From NCBI RefSeq assembly GCF_947077775.1, contig NZ_CAMTTE010000001.1, positions 2,260,501 through 2,324,500 on the forward strand: a stretch of 64,000 nucleotides of DNA, given 5' to 3'. The position numbers were made by a program, and so were the translations under genes. Positions 1 through 9,881 of the stretch are shown piece after piece (positions within the stretch are counted from its first letter, which is position 1; each line of letters begins with the position of its first letter). A model generated the notes under the pieces. It did not search any database, was not told where the DNA came from, and worked only from the letters and a program-made list of their open reading frames with translations. Source of the stretch: Salinibacter pepae. Its GTDB lineage: Bacteria; Bacteroidota; Rhodothermia; Rhodothermales; Salinibacteraceae.

Positions 1-1262
1 TGGGGCCGCTCGCCCTTCTCGAACATCTCGGCCCGCTGGGCCACCCCGAAGCGGTGCTGCTCGTCGACCACCGCGAGGCCGAGACGGTCGAACGCGACCT
101 CGTCCTGGATGAGGGCGTGCGTGCCGACGGCGACCGGGCTCTCGCCGGTGCGGACGGCCTGGAGGGCCGCCTCCCGCTCCGCCTTCGTCTGGCTCCCAAT
201 CAGCAGGCGGGGCTCCAGCCCCAGCGGGCGGAGGTAGTCCTGCAGGTTGGCGTGGTGCTGCTCGGCGAGGATCTCGGTGGGGGCCATGAAGGCGCTCTGG
301 TAGCCGCTGTCGTAGGCGTGCATCATGGCGGCCACGGCGACGACCGTTTTGCCGCTGCCCACGTCCCCCTGCAGGAGGCGGTTCATCTGCGTGCCCGTCT
401 GTACGTCGCCAATGATCTCGCGCAGGGCCCGGGTCTGGGCGCCCGTGAGCTCGAAGGGCAGCACCTCCCGTACAAACTCGCGGGTGTACGCGCCGGGGTC
501 GTCGAAGGCGGGCCCCGCCACCTCCTCCTGTTGCTCGTGCATCTGGGCCAGCAGGAGCTGGATGAAGAAAAGCTCCTCGAACTTGAGCCGCCGCTGCGCC
601 CGCGAGAGCTCCTGCTGGGTCTTCGGGAAGTGAATGGCCCGCAGCGCCACGCGGCCCTCCATGAGGGCGTACTCGTCCATGATCCAGTCGGGCATTGTCT
701 CCGTGAGCTTCAGGCCGTGCTCCTTGAACAGGTCGTACAGGACGCGGCGGACGGTCCGGCTCGTGAGGCCGACGTTGCTCATGGCCTCCCCGCCCGGGTA
801 GAGCGGCACGATGCGGCCCGTGTCGAGGAGGGGGCCCTCGTCGTTGAGGCGGTCGAAGTCCGGGTGGGTCATCGAGTGCCAGCGGCCGTACTTCTCCACC
901 GTGCCGTGGAAGGCCACGCGGTCGCCCTCGTCGAACGCCTTGCGTACCCACCAGACCCCCTGAAACCACGTCCCCTTCATGCGCCCGCCCTGCTCCCCCT
1001 CCAGGATGATTTCGAGCCGCTTCTGGTTGTTGCTGGGCACCACGTTGACGGAGCGGACGGTCCCGACGACCGTGACCGAGTCGGGGCCCTCCCGCAGCCG
1101 CCGCACCGGGGTTACGGTCGTGCGGTCGAGGTAGCGGCGGGGGTAGAAGCGCAGCAGGTCGTGCACCGTGCGCACGCCGTGCTGCTCGGCCCACACGTCG
1201 GCGCGCTTCTCCCCCACGCCCTTTACGTAGCGGACGTCTTGCTGAAGGAAGTCCTCACTCAT
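1..1262 (-). CDS. recG: ATP-dependent DNA helicase RecG (N-terminal part, runs off the window)
   Basis: Branched-DNA helicase that remodels stalled forks and Holliday junctions. About 420 residues are visible from the ATG at 1262; the gene continues beyond base 1, and family members are usually near 700 aa. The N-terminal part carries the wedge/OB region that binds junction DNA. The helicase core begins near residue 300, with Walker A GDVGSGKT and, close to the window edge, the DEQHRFGV box. The order wedge then helicase, and the DEQH box, are typical of RecG rather than Mfd or PriA. It is divergent from the phosphoesterase gene at 1475, with about 210 bp between them. Confidence 0.93.
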   Translation of the reverse strand, partial: MSEDFLQQDVRYVKGVGEKRADVWAEQHGVRTVHDLLRFYPRRYLDRTTVTPVRRLREGPDSVTVVGTVRSVNVVPSNNQKRLEIILEGEQGGRMKGTWFQGVWWVRKAFDEGDRVAFHGTVEKYGRWHSMTHPDFDRLNDEGPLLDTGRIVPLYPGGEAMSNVGLTSRTVRRVLYDLFKEHGLKLTETMPDWIMDEYALMEGRVALRAIHFPKTQQELSRAQRRLKFEELFFIQLLLAQMHEQQEEVAGPAFDDPGAYTREFVREVLPFELTGAQTRALREIIGDVQTGTQMNRLLQGDVGSGKTVVAVAAMMHAYDSGYQSAFMAPTEILAEQHHANLQDYLRPLGLEPRLLIGSQTKAEREAALQAVRTGESPVAVGTHALIQDEVAFDRLGLAVVDEQHRFGVAQRAEMFEKGERP

Positions 1263-1474
1263 GCCTGTAGGGTATGGGCCAGGTGACGGGCCGACCGATC
1301 AGTGGGGATGTGCGAACGATGTGTCTGGTCCTTCTCACACGAACAGTGGGGTGGCGTTCCGGGCAATCGTGCGGAAGAGACGGAAGAAAACGATAACGAT
1401 GAGATGATGATTTTCCCGCCGCGGCCCTGCATCTTGTGGCCGCGAACTGTCTTTCGCCTGCCCTCTCTACCGAC

Positions 1475-2989
1475 ATGTCTCCATCCCGCCGCGACTTCTT
1501 GAAGTACCTGGGCCTCACCGGGGCCGCCCTCAGCGCGCCCGGCGTGGCCGCCGCCTCGCCCCGCCTGGGCACCGACCGCCGGGCCGTGACGGTCACCGGC
1601 CGCGTGGCGGGCCCCGAGGGCGGCATCGAGGGGGTGCCCGTCACCGATGGCGTCGCCGTCACGCAGACCGGCCCCGACGGGCGCTACGAGCTGGCGGCCG
1701 CGCCCCGCCGGCCGTTTGTCTACCTCTCGGTGCCGAGCGGGTACCGCCTACCGACGCACGACACCGGCACGGCCCGCCTCTACCGATCCATCGACGCGTC
1801 CGGCGGCGGCACGGCGACGGCGTCGTTTCGGCTCACGCCCCTCGACCGCGACGACGAGCAGCACGCGTTCCTCTTCCTGGCCGATCCGCAGGCCCGGACG
1901 GCGGCGGAAATGCAGCAGTTCCGGGACGAGACGGTGCCGGACGTGCAGGAGGCCGTGCGGGCGCTCGGGGACCGTCCCGTCTTCGGGGTGGGCGGGGGCG
2001 ACCTCGTGTTCGACGACCTGTCGCTCTTCTCCGGCTACGAGGCGGCGGTTCAGGAGATGGGCATCCCGTTCGTGCAGGCGGTGGGCAACCACGACCTCAA
2101 CTTCGACGCGCCGGGCGACCCCGGCTCCACGGCCACCTTCCGCCGGCACTTCGGCCCCGAGTACTACTCGTTCGACCGCGGGGCCGTCCACTACGTCGTG
2201 CTCGACGACGTGTACTGGCCGGGGAGCGACGGCTTTGGGCGGGAGACCGGTGACTACCACGGCCACCTCGACGCCGCCCAGCTTGCGTGGCTGGAGCAGG
2301 ACCTCGCGCTCGTGGAGGACGGCCGCCCCGTCGTCGTGTTCACGCACATCCCGCCCCTCAGTACCGCCTACGAGCGGCGCGGGGAGGCGAGCCCGTCGGT
2401 CCGCGGGCGGATTGGAAACCGGGCCGCGCTCTACGAACTGCTCGATCCGTTCGACGCCCACATCGTCAGCGGGCACGTCCACGAAAACGAACACCGCTTT
2501 GCCGACGGGCCGCACGAGCACGTGGTGGGCACGGTGTGCGGCGCCTGGTGGACCGGCCCGGTCTGCTACGACGGCACGCCCAAGGGCTACGCGGTCTACG
2601 AGGTGGACGGGGAATCCGTCGCGTGGCGCTACAAGGCCACCGGCCGCGCCGCCGACCACCAGGTGCGGGCGTACCCGGCGGGGGCCGACCCCGAGGCGCC
2701 GGGCGAGTGGGTGGCCAACGTCTGGGACGCCACCGAGGACTGGACGGTCGTCTGGTACGAGGACGGCATCCGCACCGGCGCCATGGCCCGCCGCGTGGGC
2801 CTCGATCCGATGAGCCGGCGCCGCCACGACGGGGACGACCGGCCGGAGAAGCACCCGTGGGTGGAGCCCCAGCCCACCGCCCATCTGTACTACGCGCCCG
2901 CCAACCCCGACGCGAATCGGGTGCGCGTGGAGGCCACCGATCCCTTCGGGCGCACCTACGCGGCCCGCCCCTCCTCACACAGGGGATGA
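1475..2989 (+). CDS. Tat-exported calcineurin-like metallophosphoesterase
   Basis: Probable periplasmic or extracellular phosphohydrolase; substrate unknown. The ATG at 1475 is chosen because it places a twin-arginine signal (SRRDFLKYLG followed by a hydrophobic stretch and AAA-type cleavage region) at the N-terminus; an in-frame upstream ATG at 1436 would bury it. A beta-sandwich carboxypeptidase-regulatory-like domain follows at about residues 35-125, then the metal-binding core: ADPQ, GGGDLVFDD, GNHDLN, FTHIPP and GHVHENEH, matching the five metal motifs of the calcineurin superfamily. The C-terminal ~150 residues look like the extra beta domain of bacterial MetallophosN/MetallophosC proteins. 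About 504 aa. Confidence 0.85.
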   Translation: MSPSRRDFLKYLGLTGAALSAPGVAAASPRLGTDRRAVTVTGRVAGPEGGIEGVPVTDGVAVTQTGPDGRYELAAAPRRPFVYLSVPSGYRLPTHDTGTARLYRSIDASGGGTATASFRLTPLDRDDEQHAFLFLADPQARTAAEMQQFRDETVPDVQEAVRALGDRPVFGVGGGDLVFDDLSLFSGYEAAVQEMGIPFVQAVGNHDLNFDAPGDPGSTATFRRHFGPEYYSFDRGAVHYVVLDDVYWPGSDGFGRETGDYHGHLDAAQLAWLEQDLALVEDGRPVVVFTHIPPLSTAYERRGEASPSVRGRIGNRAALYELLDPFDAHIVSGHVHENEHRFADGPHEHVVGTVCGAWWTGPVCYDGTPKGYAVYEVDGESVAWRYKATGRAADHQVRAYPAGADPEAPGEWVANVWDATEDWTVVWYEDGIRTGAMARRVGLDPMSRRRHDGDDRPEKHPWVEPQPTAHLYYAPANPDANRVRVEATDPFGRTYAARPSSHRG

Positions 2990-3059
2990 ACCCGCCGGCT
3001 TGTCGGAAGGCCTCTCGCTGTCGGCGTTGCGGCCGTCGGGCGGGGCGTGAGGAGGACGG

Positions 3060-3527
3060 TCAGGGCCGGTCCGTGACCGTGACCGTGTCCGTCACGGCGG
3101 GCCGGCTGCCCTGGGGGACCCGCACGGCAAGGCGGCCCGGCTCAAACGGCGGGGAGGCCACATGCGTCGTGTCGAGCGGCACGATCGCCATCGTGCACGC
3201 CCGGTCGTCCGCGGTCGGGGGGCGGACCAGCGGCGTCAGCGTGAGCCGGCCAGGCGTGCGGCCCTCGTCGATCCGGGCGAGCGAGTAGCAGCCGTTGGGG
3301 CCCACGGTGCCGGACAGGTGGATCCGGAGGGTGTCGGAGGGCGCAATCTGGGCGGGCACGTTGATCCGCGCAACCCGGGCCGTATCGGGGACGGGCGCGT
3401 CGGTCGTCGTGGGGGGCTGGGCGGTGGTGGCAGTGGAGCCGCAGCCCGCTCCACTGAGGAGCAGAAGCCCGACGAGCATTGCGGCCGGTGCGGGGCAGCG
3501 GAAGCGCATGGGGCGACGTGGGGGCAT
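3060..3527 (-). CDS. Putative lipoprotein, unknown function
   Basis: Small secreted lipoprotein of about 155 aa. A start at 3527 gives a basic N-terminus (MPPRRPMRF), a hydrophobic core and a lipobox LSGAGC, so the mature protein would be acylated on Cys and anchored to a membrane. A Thr/Pro-rich linker follows, then a beta-rich region with two Cys (PNGCYSL and DRACTM) that could form a disulfide. No family is recognised. It lies alone on the minus strand between the phosphoesterase and the methyltransferase-like gene. Confidence 0.6.
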   Translation of the reverse strand: MPPRRPMRFRCPAPAAMLVGLLLLSGAGCGSTATTAQPPTTTDAPVPDTARVARINVPAQIAPSDTLRIHLSGTVGPNGCYSLARIDEGRTPGRLTLTPLVRPPTADDRACTMAIVPLDTTHVASPPFEPGRLAVRVPQGSRPAVTDTVTVTDRP

Positions 3528-3756
3528 GGTGGCGGAGAAGGGCGAATCTGAACGTACAACGCGGCGGGGCGCGTCACCGCCGGACGAGGTGCACCGCATG
3601 ACTCAAGGAGGCCCCAGCCCAGGCGGGCGCAGACGGCCGTCGGGTCGGGACCGAGAACAATCCGGGCCGAGTGGGAGCCCCGCAACGGGAGGAGTGCCGT
3701 TCCCCCCGGCGGGCAGCAGAGGGGAAAAGGGCAACGGGCCCACCCTCGGCCCCGGC

Positions 3757-4440
3757 TCACTGCACCTCCACCTCGTCGCTGATGTCCAGCAGGTCCTCGG
3801 GGACGGAGGCGGGGACGGTCCAGAGGTAGACCGTTTCCTGCCCAATCTTGCCCGGGCCGAGGTCGATGACCCGGTCCGGCTCCCAGTCGCCCATCCGAAA
3901 GTCGTGCGAGACGATCCGGTCCCCAGGCTCCAGTGTCCGGAGCAGCTTCGGGCGCAGCTTCACGTTGATCTCCGGCCACAGGTACAGGGTCACGACCGTC
4001 GCCTCGCCTAGGTCGGCCTCAAACAGGTCGCCCTGCCGAAACTCGACCAGGTCGGAGACCCCGGCCGCCTCCGCGTTCTCGCGGGCCTTGGCGACCAGCT
4101 CCGGATCGATCTCGACGCCGATGCCGCTGGCGCCGTGTCGTTGGGCGGCGGCAATCGGGATGCGCCCGTCGCCGCTACCGAGGTCGATCACCACGTCGTC
4201 GCTGGTCACCTGGGCCGCCTCGAGCATCCGGTTCACGACGCGCTGCGACGTGGAGACGTACGGGACGTCCTTCTCGACGGTGTCCGAGTCGGAGATGACG
4301 GCCGACTCGGTCAGCGGCTCCTCCTGCAGGATCGGCGGGAGCGGGTCCACGGTTTGACCGGTCCCCCGCAGGGGCAGAACAGCCCAGAGCACGAGGAGGG
4401 GCGCGACGAGAGAAATCGTTGTGGGACGCAAACGGGACAT
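3757..4440 (-). CDS. Exported class I SAM-dependent methyltransferase-fold protein
   Basis: The protein has a Rossmann methyltransferase core: DVVIDLGSGDGRIPI (motif I), GVEIDPEL (motif II acidic residue) and FRQGDLFEADL. Unusually, this is preceded by a hydrophobic leader (ISLVAPLLVLWAVLPL) that looks like a signal peptide or membrane anchor. The ATG at 4440 is used because it starts directly before that leader; the open frame continues upstream without coding character. About 227 aa. It resembles the small exported methyltransferase-like proteins of Bacteroidota. The substrate is unknown, and an extracytoplasmic location would be odd for a SAM user, so it may be a membrane-anchored cytoplasmic enzyme. 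Confidence 0.72.
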   Translation of the reverse strand: MSRLRPTTISLVAPLLVLWAVLPLRGTGQTVDPLPPILQEEPLTESAVISDSDTVEKDVPYVSTSQRVVNRMLEAAQVTSDDVVIDLGSGDGRIPIAAAQRHGASGIGVEIDPELVAKARENAEAAGVSDLVEFRQGDLFEADLGEATVVTLYLWPEINVKLRPKLLRTLEPGDRIVSHDFRMGDWEPDRVIDLGPGKIGQETVYLWTVPASVPEDLLDISDEVEVQ

Positions 4441-5028
4441 TGCTGAGGGGGCGAGAACGATCGGCAGAAGAGCGCGAGCGAGAAGCGGGGCTGGGGGCAT
4501 CGGAGAGCCCCCGGATATTGCCCCTCCCAAACGAGGCGGACGGACAGACAGGTCCCGACCCTCGGACGCTCGGCGTGCGGGGCGGAACGGGCAGCCGATG
4601 GGGCGCGTCGCTGTTTGGGCCCTGTTGTCGGGGGCACGCCCCCAAACGGGGGCTCGACACCCCACCCCAGCGGGCGGATCACGGAAAAGTAATCGAATCC
4701 CACGAGACCGATCCGTATAATGCCGTTGGCTCGTTTTCCCTCCTCCACGCAGACACGGCCAAACACGAGTCGCGTCCGACAGTCGAGCCGTGCCCGCACA
4801 ACTGGGCGCCGGGCCTGGGCGGTGCACGCGTTGCGCTCTTGTTCTCCTGGAGAACGGGAAGGCCCTGCCCGCTGTAACCCATCAAGGCCGGCAGAGACAG
4901 AGTGAAAACCGGCCGCGTTCTTCTGGACGGCGAAAGAAGAACGCCCCACGACCAGGCAGTGCCATCCGGGGAGCGACCCGCCCCGGATGGCAGTTTGATG
5001 ACACCCCCAACACACAGCACACCATTCC
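4441..5028. other. Intergenic region upstream of transketolase
   Basis: 588 bp with no convincing gene. It is divergent between the methyltransferase-like gene (minus) and transketolase (plus). Visible are a GC-rich hairpin GCCCCC/GGGGGC at 4638-4653 with no T tract, and a TATAAT hexamer at about 4714-4719 that could be a -10 box. No RNA family recognised. Confidence 0.5.
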
Positions 5029-7059
5029 ATGGCGACGGACCTCCTTGAGGAGACAGACATCGAGACCCAGACGATCAACACCATCCGGTTCTTGTCGGCC
5101 GACGCGGTCGAGCGGGCCCAGAGCGGGCACCCAGGGACGCCGATGGGGCTGGCGCCGGTGGCCTACGTCCTGTGGACCCGCCACCTGCGGCACAATCCGC
5201 AGGACCCAGACTGGCCGGGGCGGGACCGGTTCGTGCTGTCGGCGGGCCACGCCTCGATGCTTCTGTACAGCCTGCTCCACCTGACCGGCTACGACCTGCC
5301 GATGGAGGAGCTGAAAGGCTTCCGGCAGTGGGGCAGCCGGACGCCCGGCCACCCGGAGGCGCACCTGACGCCAGGCGTGGAGACGACGACCGGCCCGCTC
5401 GGGCAGGGCTTTGCCAACGGGATCGGGATGGCGATCGCCGAGCAGCTCCTGGCCGACGAGTTCAACGAGGAGGGCTTTCCGCTTTTCGACCACCACACGT
5501 ATGCCATCTGTTCGGACGGGGACCTGATGGAGGGCATCTCGCAGGAGGCCGCCTCCCTGGCGGGCCACCTCGGGCTGGGCAAGCTGGTGTACCTCTTCGA
5601 CGACAACGACATCACGATCGACGGCTCCACGGACCTGGCCTTCACCGAGGACGTGGCCGCCCGGTTTGAGGCCTACGGCTGGCACGTGGCCCACGTGGAG
5701 GACGCAAACGACCTGGAGGCGGTCGACGGCGCGATCGAGGAGGCGAAGGCCGAGACCGAGCGGCCCTCGCTGATCCGGGTCCAGTCCCACATCGGCTACG
5801 GCAGCCCGAACAAGCAGGACACCGCCGCGGCCCACGGGGCGCCGCTCGGCGAGGAGGAGCTTCGCGGGGCAAAGGAGGCGCTCGGCTGGCCCACCGAGGA
5901 GACGTTTTACGTCCCCGACGCGGTCTACGACCACATGCGGGCGGCGAAGACGGAGGGGCAGGAGGCCCAGCGCGAATGGGAGGGCCTCCGGGCCGACTAC
6001 GAAGAGGCCCACCCCGAACAGGCCGCCCGGCTGAAGCGCTGGATGAACCGGGAGCTGCCGGAGGGATGGGAGGAGGCCCTTCCTGCGTTCGAGCCGACGG
6101 CGGACACGGGGGAGGAGCGGGCCACCCGCAAGGCGAGCGGGCTCACCCTCGAGGCGCTGGCCCCGGAGGTGGGATACCTGATCGGCGGCTCGGCGGACCT
6201 CACCGGGTCGAACAAGACCGACGTGGAGGGGCGGGGCGACTTCCAGAAAGACAGCCGAAGCGGGCGGTACTTCCGGTTCGGGGTGCGGGAGCACGCGATG
6301 GCGGGACTCGCCAACGGGATGGCCCTGCACGGAGGCATCCAGCCCTACGCCGGCACGTTCCTCATCTTTAGCGACTACCTGCGTCCGTCCCTGCGGCTGA
6401 GTGCCCTGATGGAGCAGCCGGTCGTGTACGTGTTTACCCACGACTCGATTGGGCTTGGGGAGGACGGGCCGACGCACCAGCCGGTGGAGCACCTGATGGC
6501 GCTGCGGGCAATCCCCGGGGCGACCCTGATCCGGCCGGCCGACGCGAACGAGGCGGCCCGGGCGTGGGCGGCGGCGGTGACCCGGACCGGCGGGCCGACG
6601 GCGCTGGCCCTGACGCGGCAGACCCTGCCCATTTTCGACCGCACCGAGCTGACGACGGCGGAGGGGCTCCACCGCGGCGCCTACATTCTGCGGGAGGCGG
6701 CGGGGCAGCCGGACGCGGTGCTGATGGGGACCGGGAGCGAAGTCCAGCATGCCCTGCAGGCCGCCCGCGCCCTCGAGAAGGACGGCATCCAGGCGCAGGT
6801 GGTAAGCATGCCGAGCTGGGAGCTTTTCGAGGAGCAGTCCGAGACCTACCGGCGAAAGGTGCTGCCGCCGTCGGTCGAGGCGCGCGTCTCGATCGAGGCG
6901 GGCGTCACGCAGGGCTGGGAGCGCTACGTGGGCCCCGAGGGCACCGCGATCGGGGTGGACCGGTTCGGGGCGTCGGCGCCGGGGGAGCGGGTCATGGAGG
7001 CGTACGGCCTGACCGCCACGCGGGTCGCCGAGGAAGCCCGCTCGCTGGTGCGGGGGTAG
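5029..7059 (+). CDS. tkt: Transketolase
   Basis: Thiamine-diphosphate enzyme transferring two-carbon ketol units in the non-oxidative pentose phosphate pathway. At 676 aa it has normal family length. N-terminal ThDP domain with SGHPGTPMG (about residue 30), the GHASMLLY region and the ThDP/Mg motif [10 protein letters not shown] at about 163 continuing to [10 protein letters not shown]. The pyrimidine-binding domain carries [10 protein letters not shown] and the [16 protein letters not shown] segment typical of transketolases. Transaldolase follows on the same strand after 99 bp, so the two probably form a pentose phosphate unit. Confidence 0.96.
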   Translation: MATDLLEETDIETQTINTIRFLSADAVERAQSGHPGTPMGLAPVAYVLWTRHLRHNPQDPDWPGRDRFVLSAGHASMLLYSLLHLTGYDLPMEELKGFRQWGSRTPGHPEAHLTPGVETTTGPLGQGFANGIGMAIAEQLLADEFNEEGFPLFDHHTYAICSDGDLMEGISQEAASLAGHLGLGKLVYLFDDNDITIDGSTDLAFTEDVAARFEAYGWHVAHVEDANDLEAVDGAIEEAKAETERPSLIRVQSHIGYGSPNKQDTAAAHGAPLGEEELRGAKEALGWPTEETFYVPDAVYDHMRAAKTEGQEAQREWEGLRADYEEAHPEQAARLKRWMNRELPEGWEEALPAFEPTADTGEERATRKASGLTLEALAPEVGYLIGGSADLTGSNKTDVEGRGDFQKDSRSGRYFRFGVREHAMAGLANGMALHGGIQPYAGTFLIFSDYLRPSLRLSALMEQPVVYVFTHDSIGLGEDGPTHQPVEHLMALRAIPGATLIRPADANEAARAWAAAVTRTGGPTALALTRQTLPIFDRTELTTAEGLHRGAYILREAAGQPDAVLMGTGSEVQHALQAARALEKDGIQAQVVSMPSWELFEEQSETYRRKVLPPSVEARVSIEAGVTQGWERYVGPEGTAIGVDRFGASAPGERVMEAYGLTATRVAEEARSLVRG

Positions 7060-7086
7060 GGCCCCGAGCCCCCCGCCCCGCACGCC

Positions 7087-7109
7087 GGACGGGCGCGATC
7101 GGCCCGTCC
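7087..7109 (+). other. Hairpin between tkt and tal
   Basis: Perfect 8-bp stem GGACGGGC / GCCCGTCC with a 7-nt loop, 28 nt after the tkt stop. No T tract follows directly (a T6 run lies about 20 nt later), so it is as likely an mRNA-stabilising or processing hairpin as a terminator. Confidence 0.4.
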
Positions 7110-7158
7110 CTGCACCCTCAGCAAGACGCATTTTTTAGGTCAACCAACCCGACTCGCT

Positions 7159-7839
7159 ATGAAGTTCTTTGTAGACACCGCCAACCTTGAAGACATCCGT
7201 GAAGCCAACGACATGGGCGTCCTCGACGGGGTGACCACGAACCCCTCCCTCGTGAAGGCGGAGGGCAACGTGGACTTCCACGAGCGCGTGCTGGAGATCT
7301 GCCAGACCGTGGGCGGAGATGTCTCCGCGGAGGTGACGGCGACGGAGTTCGACGGCATGATGGAGGAGGCCCACACCCTGGCCCAGATCCACGACAACGT
7401 CGTCGTCAAAATCCCGCTCATCAAAGACGGCATCAAGGCGCTCCGCGCCCTGGACGAGGAGGGAATCAAGACAAACTGCACGCTCTGCTTCTCGCCGACG
7501 CAGGCGCTCGTGGCGGCGAAGGCGGGGGCCGACTACATCAGCCCCTTTATCGGGCGCATCGACGACATCTCGTCCGACGGCATGGGCCTGATCGAGGAGA
7601 TCGTGCAGATCTACGACAACTACGGGTTTGAGACGGAGATCCTTGCCGCGTCGATCCGACACCCCACCCACGTGAAGCGGGCGGCCCTGGCGGGGGCGGA
7701 CGTGGCGACGATGCCGTTCGAGACGATGACGAAGCTGCTGGAGCATCCGCTCACGGACCGCGGGCTGGAGCGCTTCCTAGACGACTGGGAGGACTACAAG
7801 GAGGCCCGAGACGAGGCCCCCGCGACCACGACGGCGTAA
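7159..7839 (+). CDS. tal: Transaldolase (small, fructose-6-phosphate aldolase-like class)
   Basis: Transfers the dihydroxyacetone unit from sedoheptulose-7-phosphate via a Schiff-base lysine. The 226-aa length fits the short transaldolase/FSA class rather than the ~320-aa TalA/B class. Start [15 protein letters not shown], then GVTTNPSLV, and the catalytic Lys in NVVVKIPL at about residue 83, followed by [13 protein letters not shown] and the SPFIGRIDD phosphate-binding segment. It works with the preceding transketolase in the non-oxidative pentose phosphate pathway. Confidence 0.94.
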   Translation: MKFFVDTANLEDIREANDMGVLDGVTTNPSLVKAEGNVDFHERVLEICQTVGGDVSAEVTATEFDGMMEEAHTLAQIHDNVVVKIPLIKDGIKALRALDEEGIKTNCTLCFSPTQALVAAKAGADYISPFIGRIDDISSDGMGLIEEIVQIYDNYGFETEILAASIRHPTHVKRAALAGADVATMPFETMTKLLEHPLTDRGLERFLDDWEDYKEARDEAPATTTA

Positions 7840-7919
7840 GACGTCTCCCCTGCACGTCTCCGGCGGCCCGCCGACACGTTCACGATCGCGCTGCCGGGAG
7901 CGAGCGCCGGACCCACAGC

Positions 7920-9542
7920 CTACCAGAAGAACGCGTAGAGCGCGGCGGTGATGGCGAGGATGCCGAAGGCCGCGACGTTGTAGATGGGGTCCCGTTCGCG
8001 CTCGATGCCCCCGACGTCGATCGCCTTCGGATGGTCCTCCCCCTCGTTCTCCAGCAGGGAGATCGCGACGATCAGGGCGACGGAGAGGAAAAACACGATC
8101 AGCATCCGGTTCAGAAACGCGACCCCCGGCGCCCAGAATTTGAAGGCCGCCGAGAGCGGAATGCTCAGGACCGCCGACACCAGGGCCGCGTTCGGGGTGG
8201 CCTTGCTCCAGAACAGCCCCAGCACGAAGATGGCGAGGACGCCCGGGCTCACAAACCCGGTGTACTCCTGAATGTACTGGAAGACCTGGTCGAGGTCGGC
8301 CAACTGCGGGGCCAGGGCGGCGGCCACCACAATGCAAATCAGTGCGACCGCCCGCCCAATCCGTACCAGGCGCCGCTCGGACACCGCCTCCTGGCTGGTG
8401 TAGTTGCGGTAGAGGTCCATCGTGAAAATTGTGGAGGCGCTGTTCATCATCGACGCCAGCGAGGAGATGATCGCCGCCACCAGCGCCGCGAAGGCCAGCC
8501 CGCGAAAGCCCGACCCCACGTACTCCCCCAGCAGCCAGGGATAGGCCTCGTCGCCCCGCTGGATGGGGGCGTCCAGCGCAAACGCCACGATGCCCGGCAC
8601 CACCACGATGAGGGGAAGGAGCAGCTTCAGGTAGCCGGCGAAGGCCAGGCCCCGCTGGGCCTCCTTCAGGCTCTTGGCGGCCAGGGCCCGCTGGATGATG
8701 TACTGGTTGCAGCCCCAGTAGAACAGGTTGGCCACCCACAGGCCCCCAAACAGCACGCTCAGGCCGGGAAGGAGCTGGTAGGCGTCTTTCAGGGCCCCCT
8801 CGTCGTTGCGGTACATCAGCTCCCCCTCGAACAGGATCATGTTGAACCGGCCCGAGGCGTCGCTCATCAGCTGCGTAAAGCCCCCGACGACCCCGGCCTC
8901 GCTGCCGCCGTAGGCGTCGAGCGCGACCCAGGTCGTGAGAAGCCCCCCGCCGACCAGCACCACCACCTGAACCACGTCGGTCCAGGCCACGGCCTTGAGG
9001 CCCCCGTACAGGCTGTAGGCGGTGGCGACCGCGGCCAGCCCGAGGACCGACGCCCAGAGCGGGAGGCCCATGATGACGTTGATCGACAGGCCGCCCATGT
9101 AGAGCACCGACGTCAGGTTCACGAACACGTACACCAGCAGCCAAAAAATAGCGAGCAGCATCCGCACCCGCCCGTCGTAGCGCTCCTCCAGGAACTGGGG
9201 CATCGTGTAGATCTCCTTCTCCAGGTAGATGGGCAGGAAGAACCAGGCGATCACCAGCAGCGTCACCGCCGCCATCCACTCGTAGGAGGCGATGGCCAGG
9301 CCCACCCGGAAGCCCGAGCCGCTCATGCCGATGAACTGCTCGGCGGAGATGTTGGCCGCGATGAGCGAGGACCCGATGGCCCAGAACGGAAGCGCCTTGC
9401 TGGCCAGGAAGTAGTCGGCGCTGTCTTTCTCCGTTCCCTCTTCCTCCCGGGACACCCAGAGGCCGAGCCCGACGATAACAAGCAGGTAGACGCCGAAGAT
9501 GATGTAGTCCAGCGTCGTAAACGCGACGGCGGCGGGGTCCAT
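7920..9542 (-). CDS. Sodium:solute symporter (SSS family, SGLT-like)
   Basis: Polytopic inner-membrane transporter of 540 aa with about 14 hydrophobic helices, probably moving a sugar or related solute with Na+, which suits a halophile. Family landmarks: DYFLASKALPFWAIGSSLIAANISAEQFIG after the first helix, SLYGGLKAVAWTDVVQ (the SSS signature region), YWGCNQYIIQRALAAKS and an SSLASMMNSASTIFTMD helix. These match vSGLT/SGLT-like rather than proline or pantothenate symporters. Converges on transaldolase. The substrate cannot be fixed from sequence alone. Confidence 0.9.
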   Translation of the reverse strand: MDPAAVAFTTLDYIIFGVYLLVIVGLGLWVSREEEGTEKDSADYFLASKALPFWAIGSSLIAANISAEQFIGMSGSGFRVGLAIASYEWMAAVTLLVIAWFFLPIYLEKEIYTMPQFLEERYDGRVRMLLAIFWLLVYVFVNLTSVLYMGGLSINVIMGLPLWASVLGLAAVATAYSLYGGLKAVAWTDVVQVVVLVGGGLLTTWVALDAYGGSEAGVVGGFTQLMSDASGRFNMILFEGELMYRNDEGALKDAYQLLPGLSVLFGGLWVANLFYWGCNQYIIQRALAAKSLKEAQRGLAFAGYLKLLLPLIVVVPGIVAFALDAPIQRGDEAYPWLLGEYVGSGFRGLAFAALVAAIISSLASMMNSASTIFTMDLYRNYTSQEAVSERRLVRIGRAVALICIVVAAALAPQLADLDQVFQYIQEYTGFVSPGVLAIFVLGLFWSKATPNAALVSAVLSIPLSAAFKFWAPGVAFLNRMLIVFFLSVALIVAISLLENEGEDHPKAIDVGGIERERDPIYNVAAFGILAITAALYAFFW

Positions 9543-9881
9543 GTATCAGTGCGCAGTGGTGAAACGGACGGAGAGCAGGGCACGCGCGCTTCCGATTTGG
9601 AGCGAGCGCTCCTAAAAAAGCGCTCCCGAGGCGCAGGCGCAAGGCGACGGGCGGCCGTTGCGGAGGGCAGAACAGCAGTGCGGCCCCCAGGGCCGGGGCC
9701 GCAGCGCGCAACAACGAGTCGGAGCTTGTCGGCGAGGGCGTCGCACCGCCGGTGTGGATGCCTCGTGTGGGGCCCCATGCCCTTGCCCCCGAGGGGAAAG
9801 CCTGCGGAAATGAAAATAGACGGAAGGCGGGTGCCTGGACGAGCCGGCGGCGAGAGGCAGTGGAGCCGGACGGCCCGCCGC
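9543..9881. other. Intergenic region upstream of the symporter
   Basis: 339 bp with no gene. It holds the promoter region of the minus-strand symporter. A perfect dyad GGAGCG-AG-CGCTCC at 9599-9612 is next to an A6 run and a second copy of AGCGCTCC. Whether this is an operator or a weak terminator of the upstream operon is not clear. Confidence 0.4.

Noticed and set aside
4638-4653. GCCCCC/GGGGGC hairpin upstream of transketolase as a terminator
   Set aside because: No T tract on either strand and no gene ends nearby.
4680-4700. AATCGAATCCC resembling a tRNA T-loop
   Set aside because: No acceptor, D or anticodon stem could be built around it on either strand.
4882-7131. 749-aa open frame on the minus strand opposite transketolase
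   Set aside because: Third-position GC of the true gene keeps the opposite frames open; the translation is Arg/Gly/Pro/Leu-rich with no domain, and tkt is certain.
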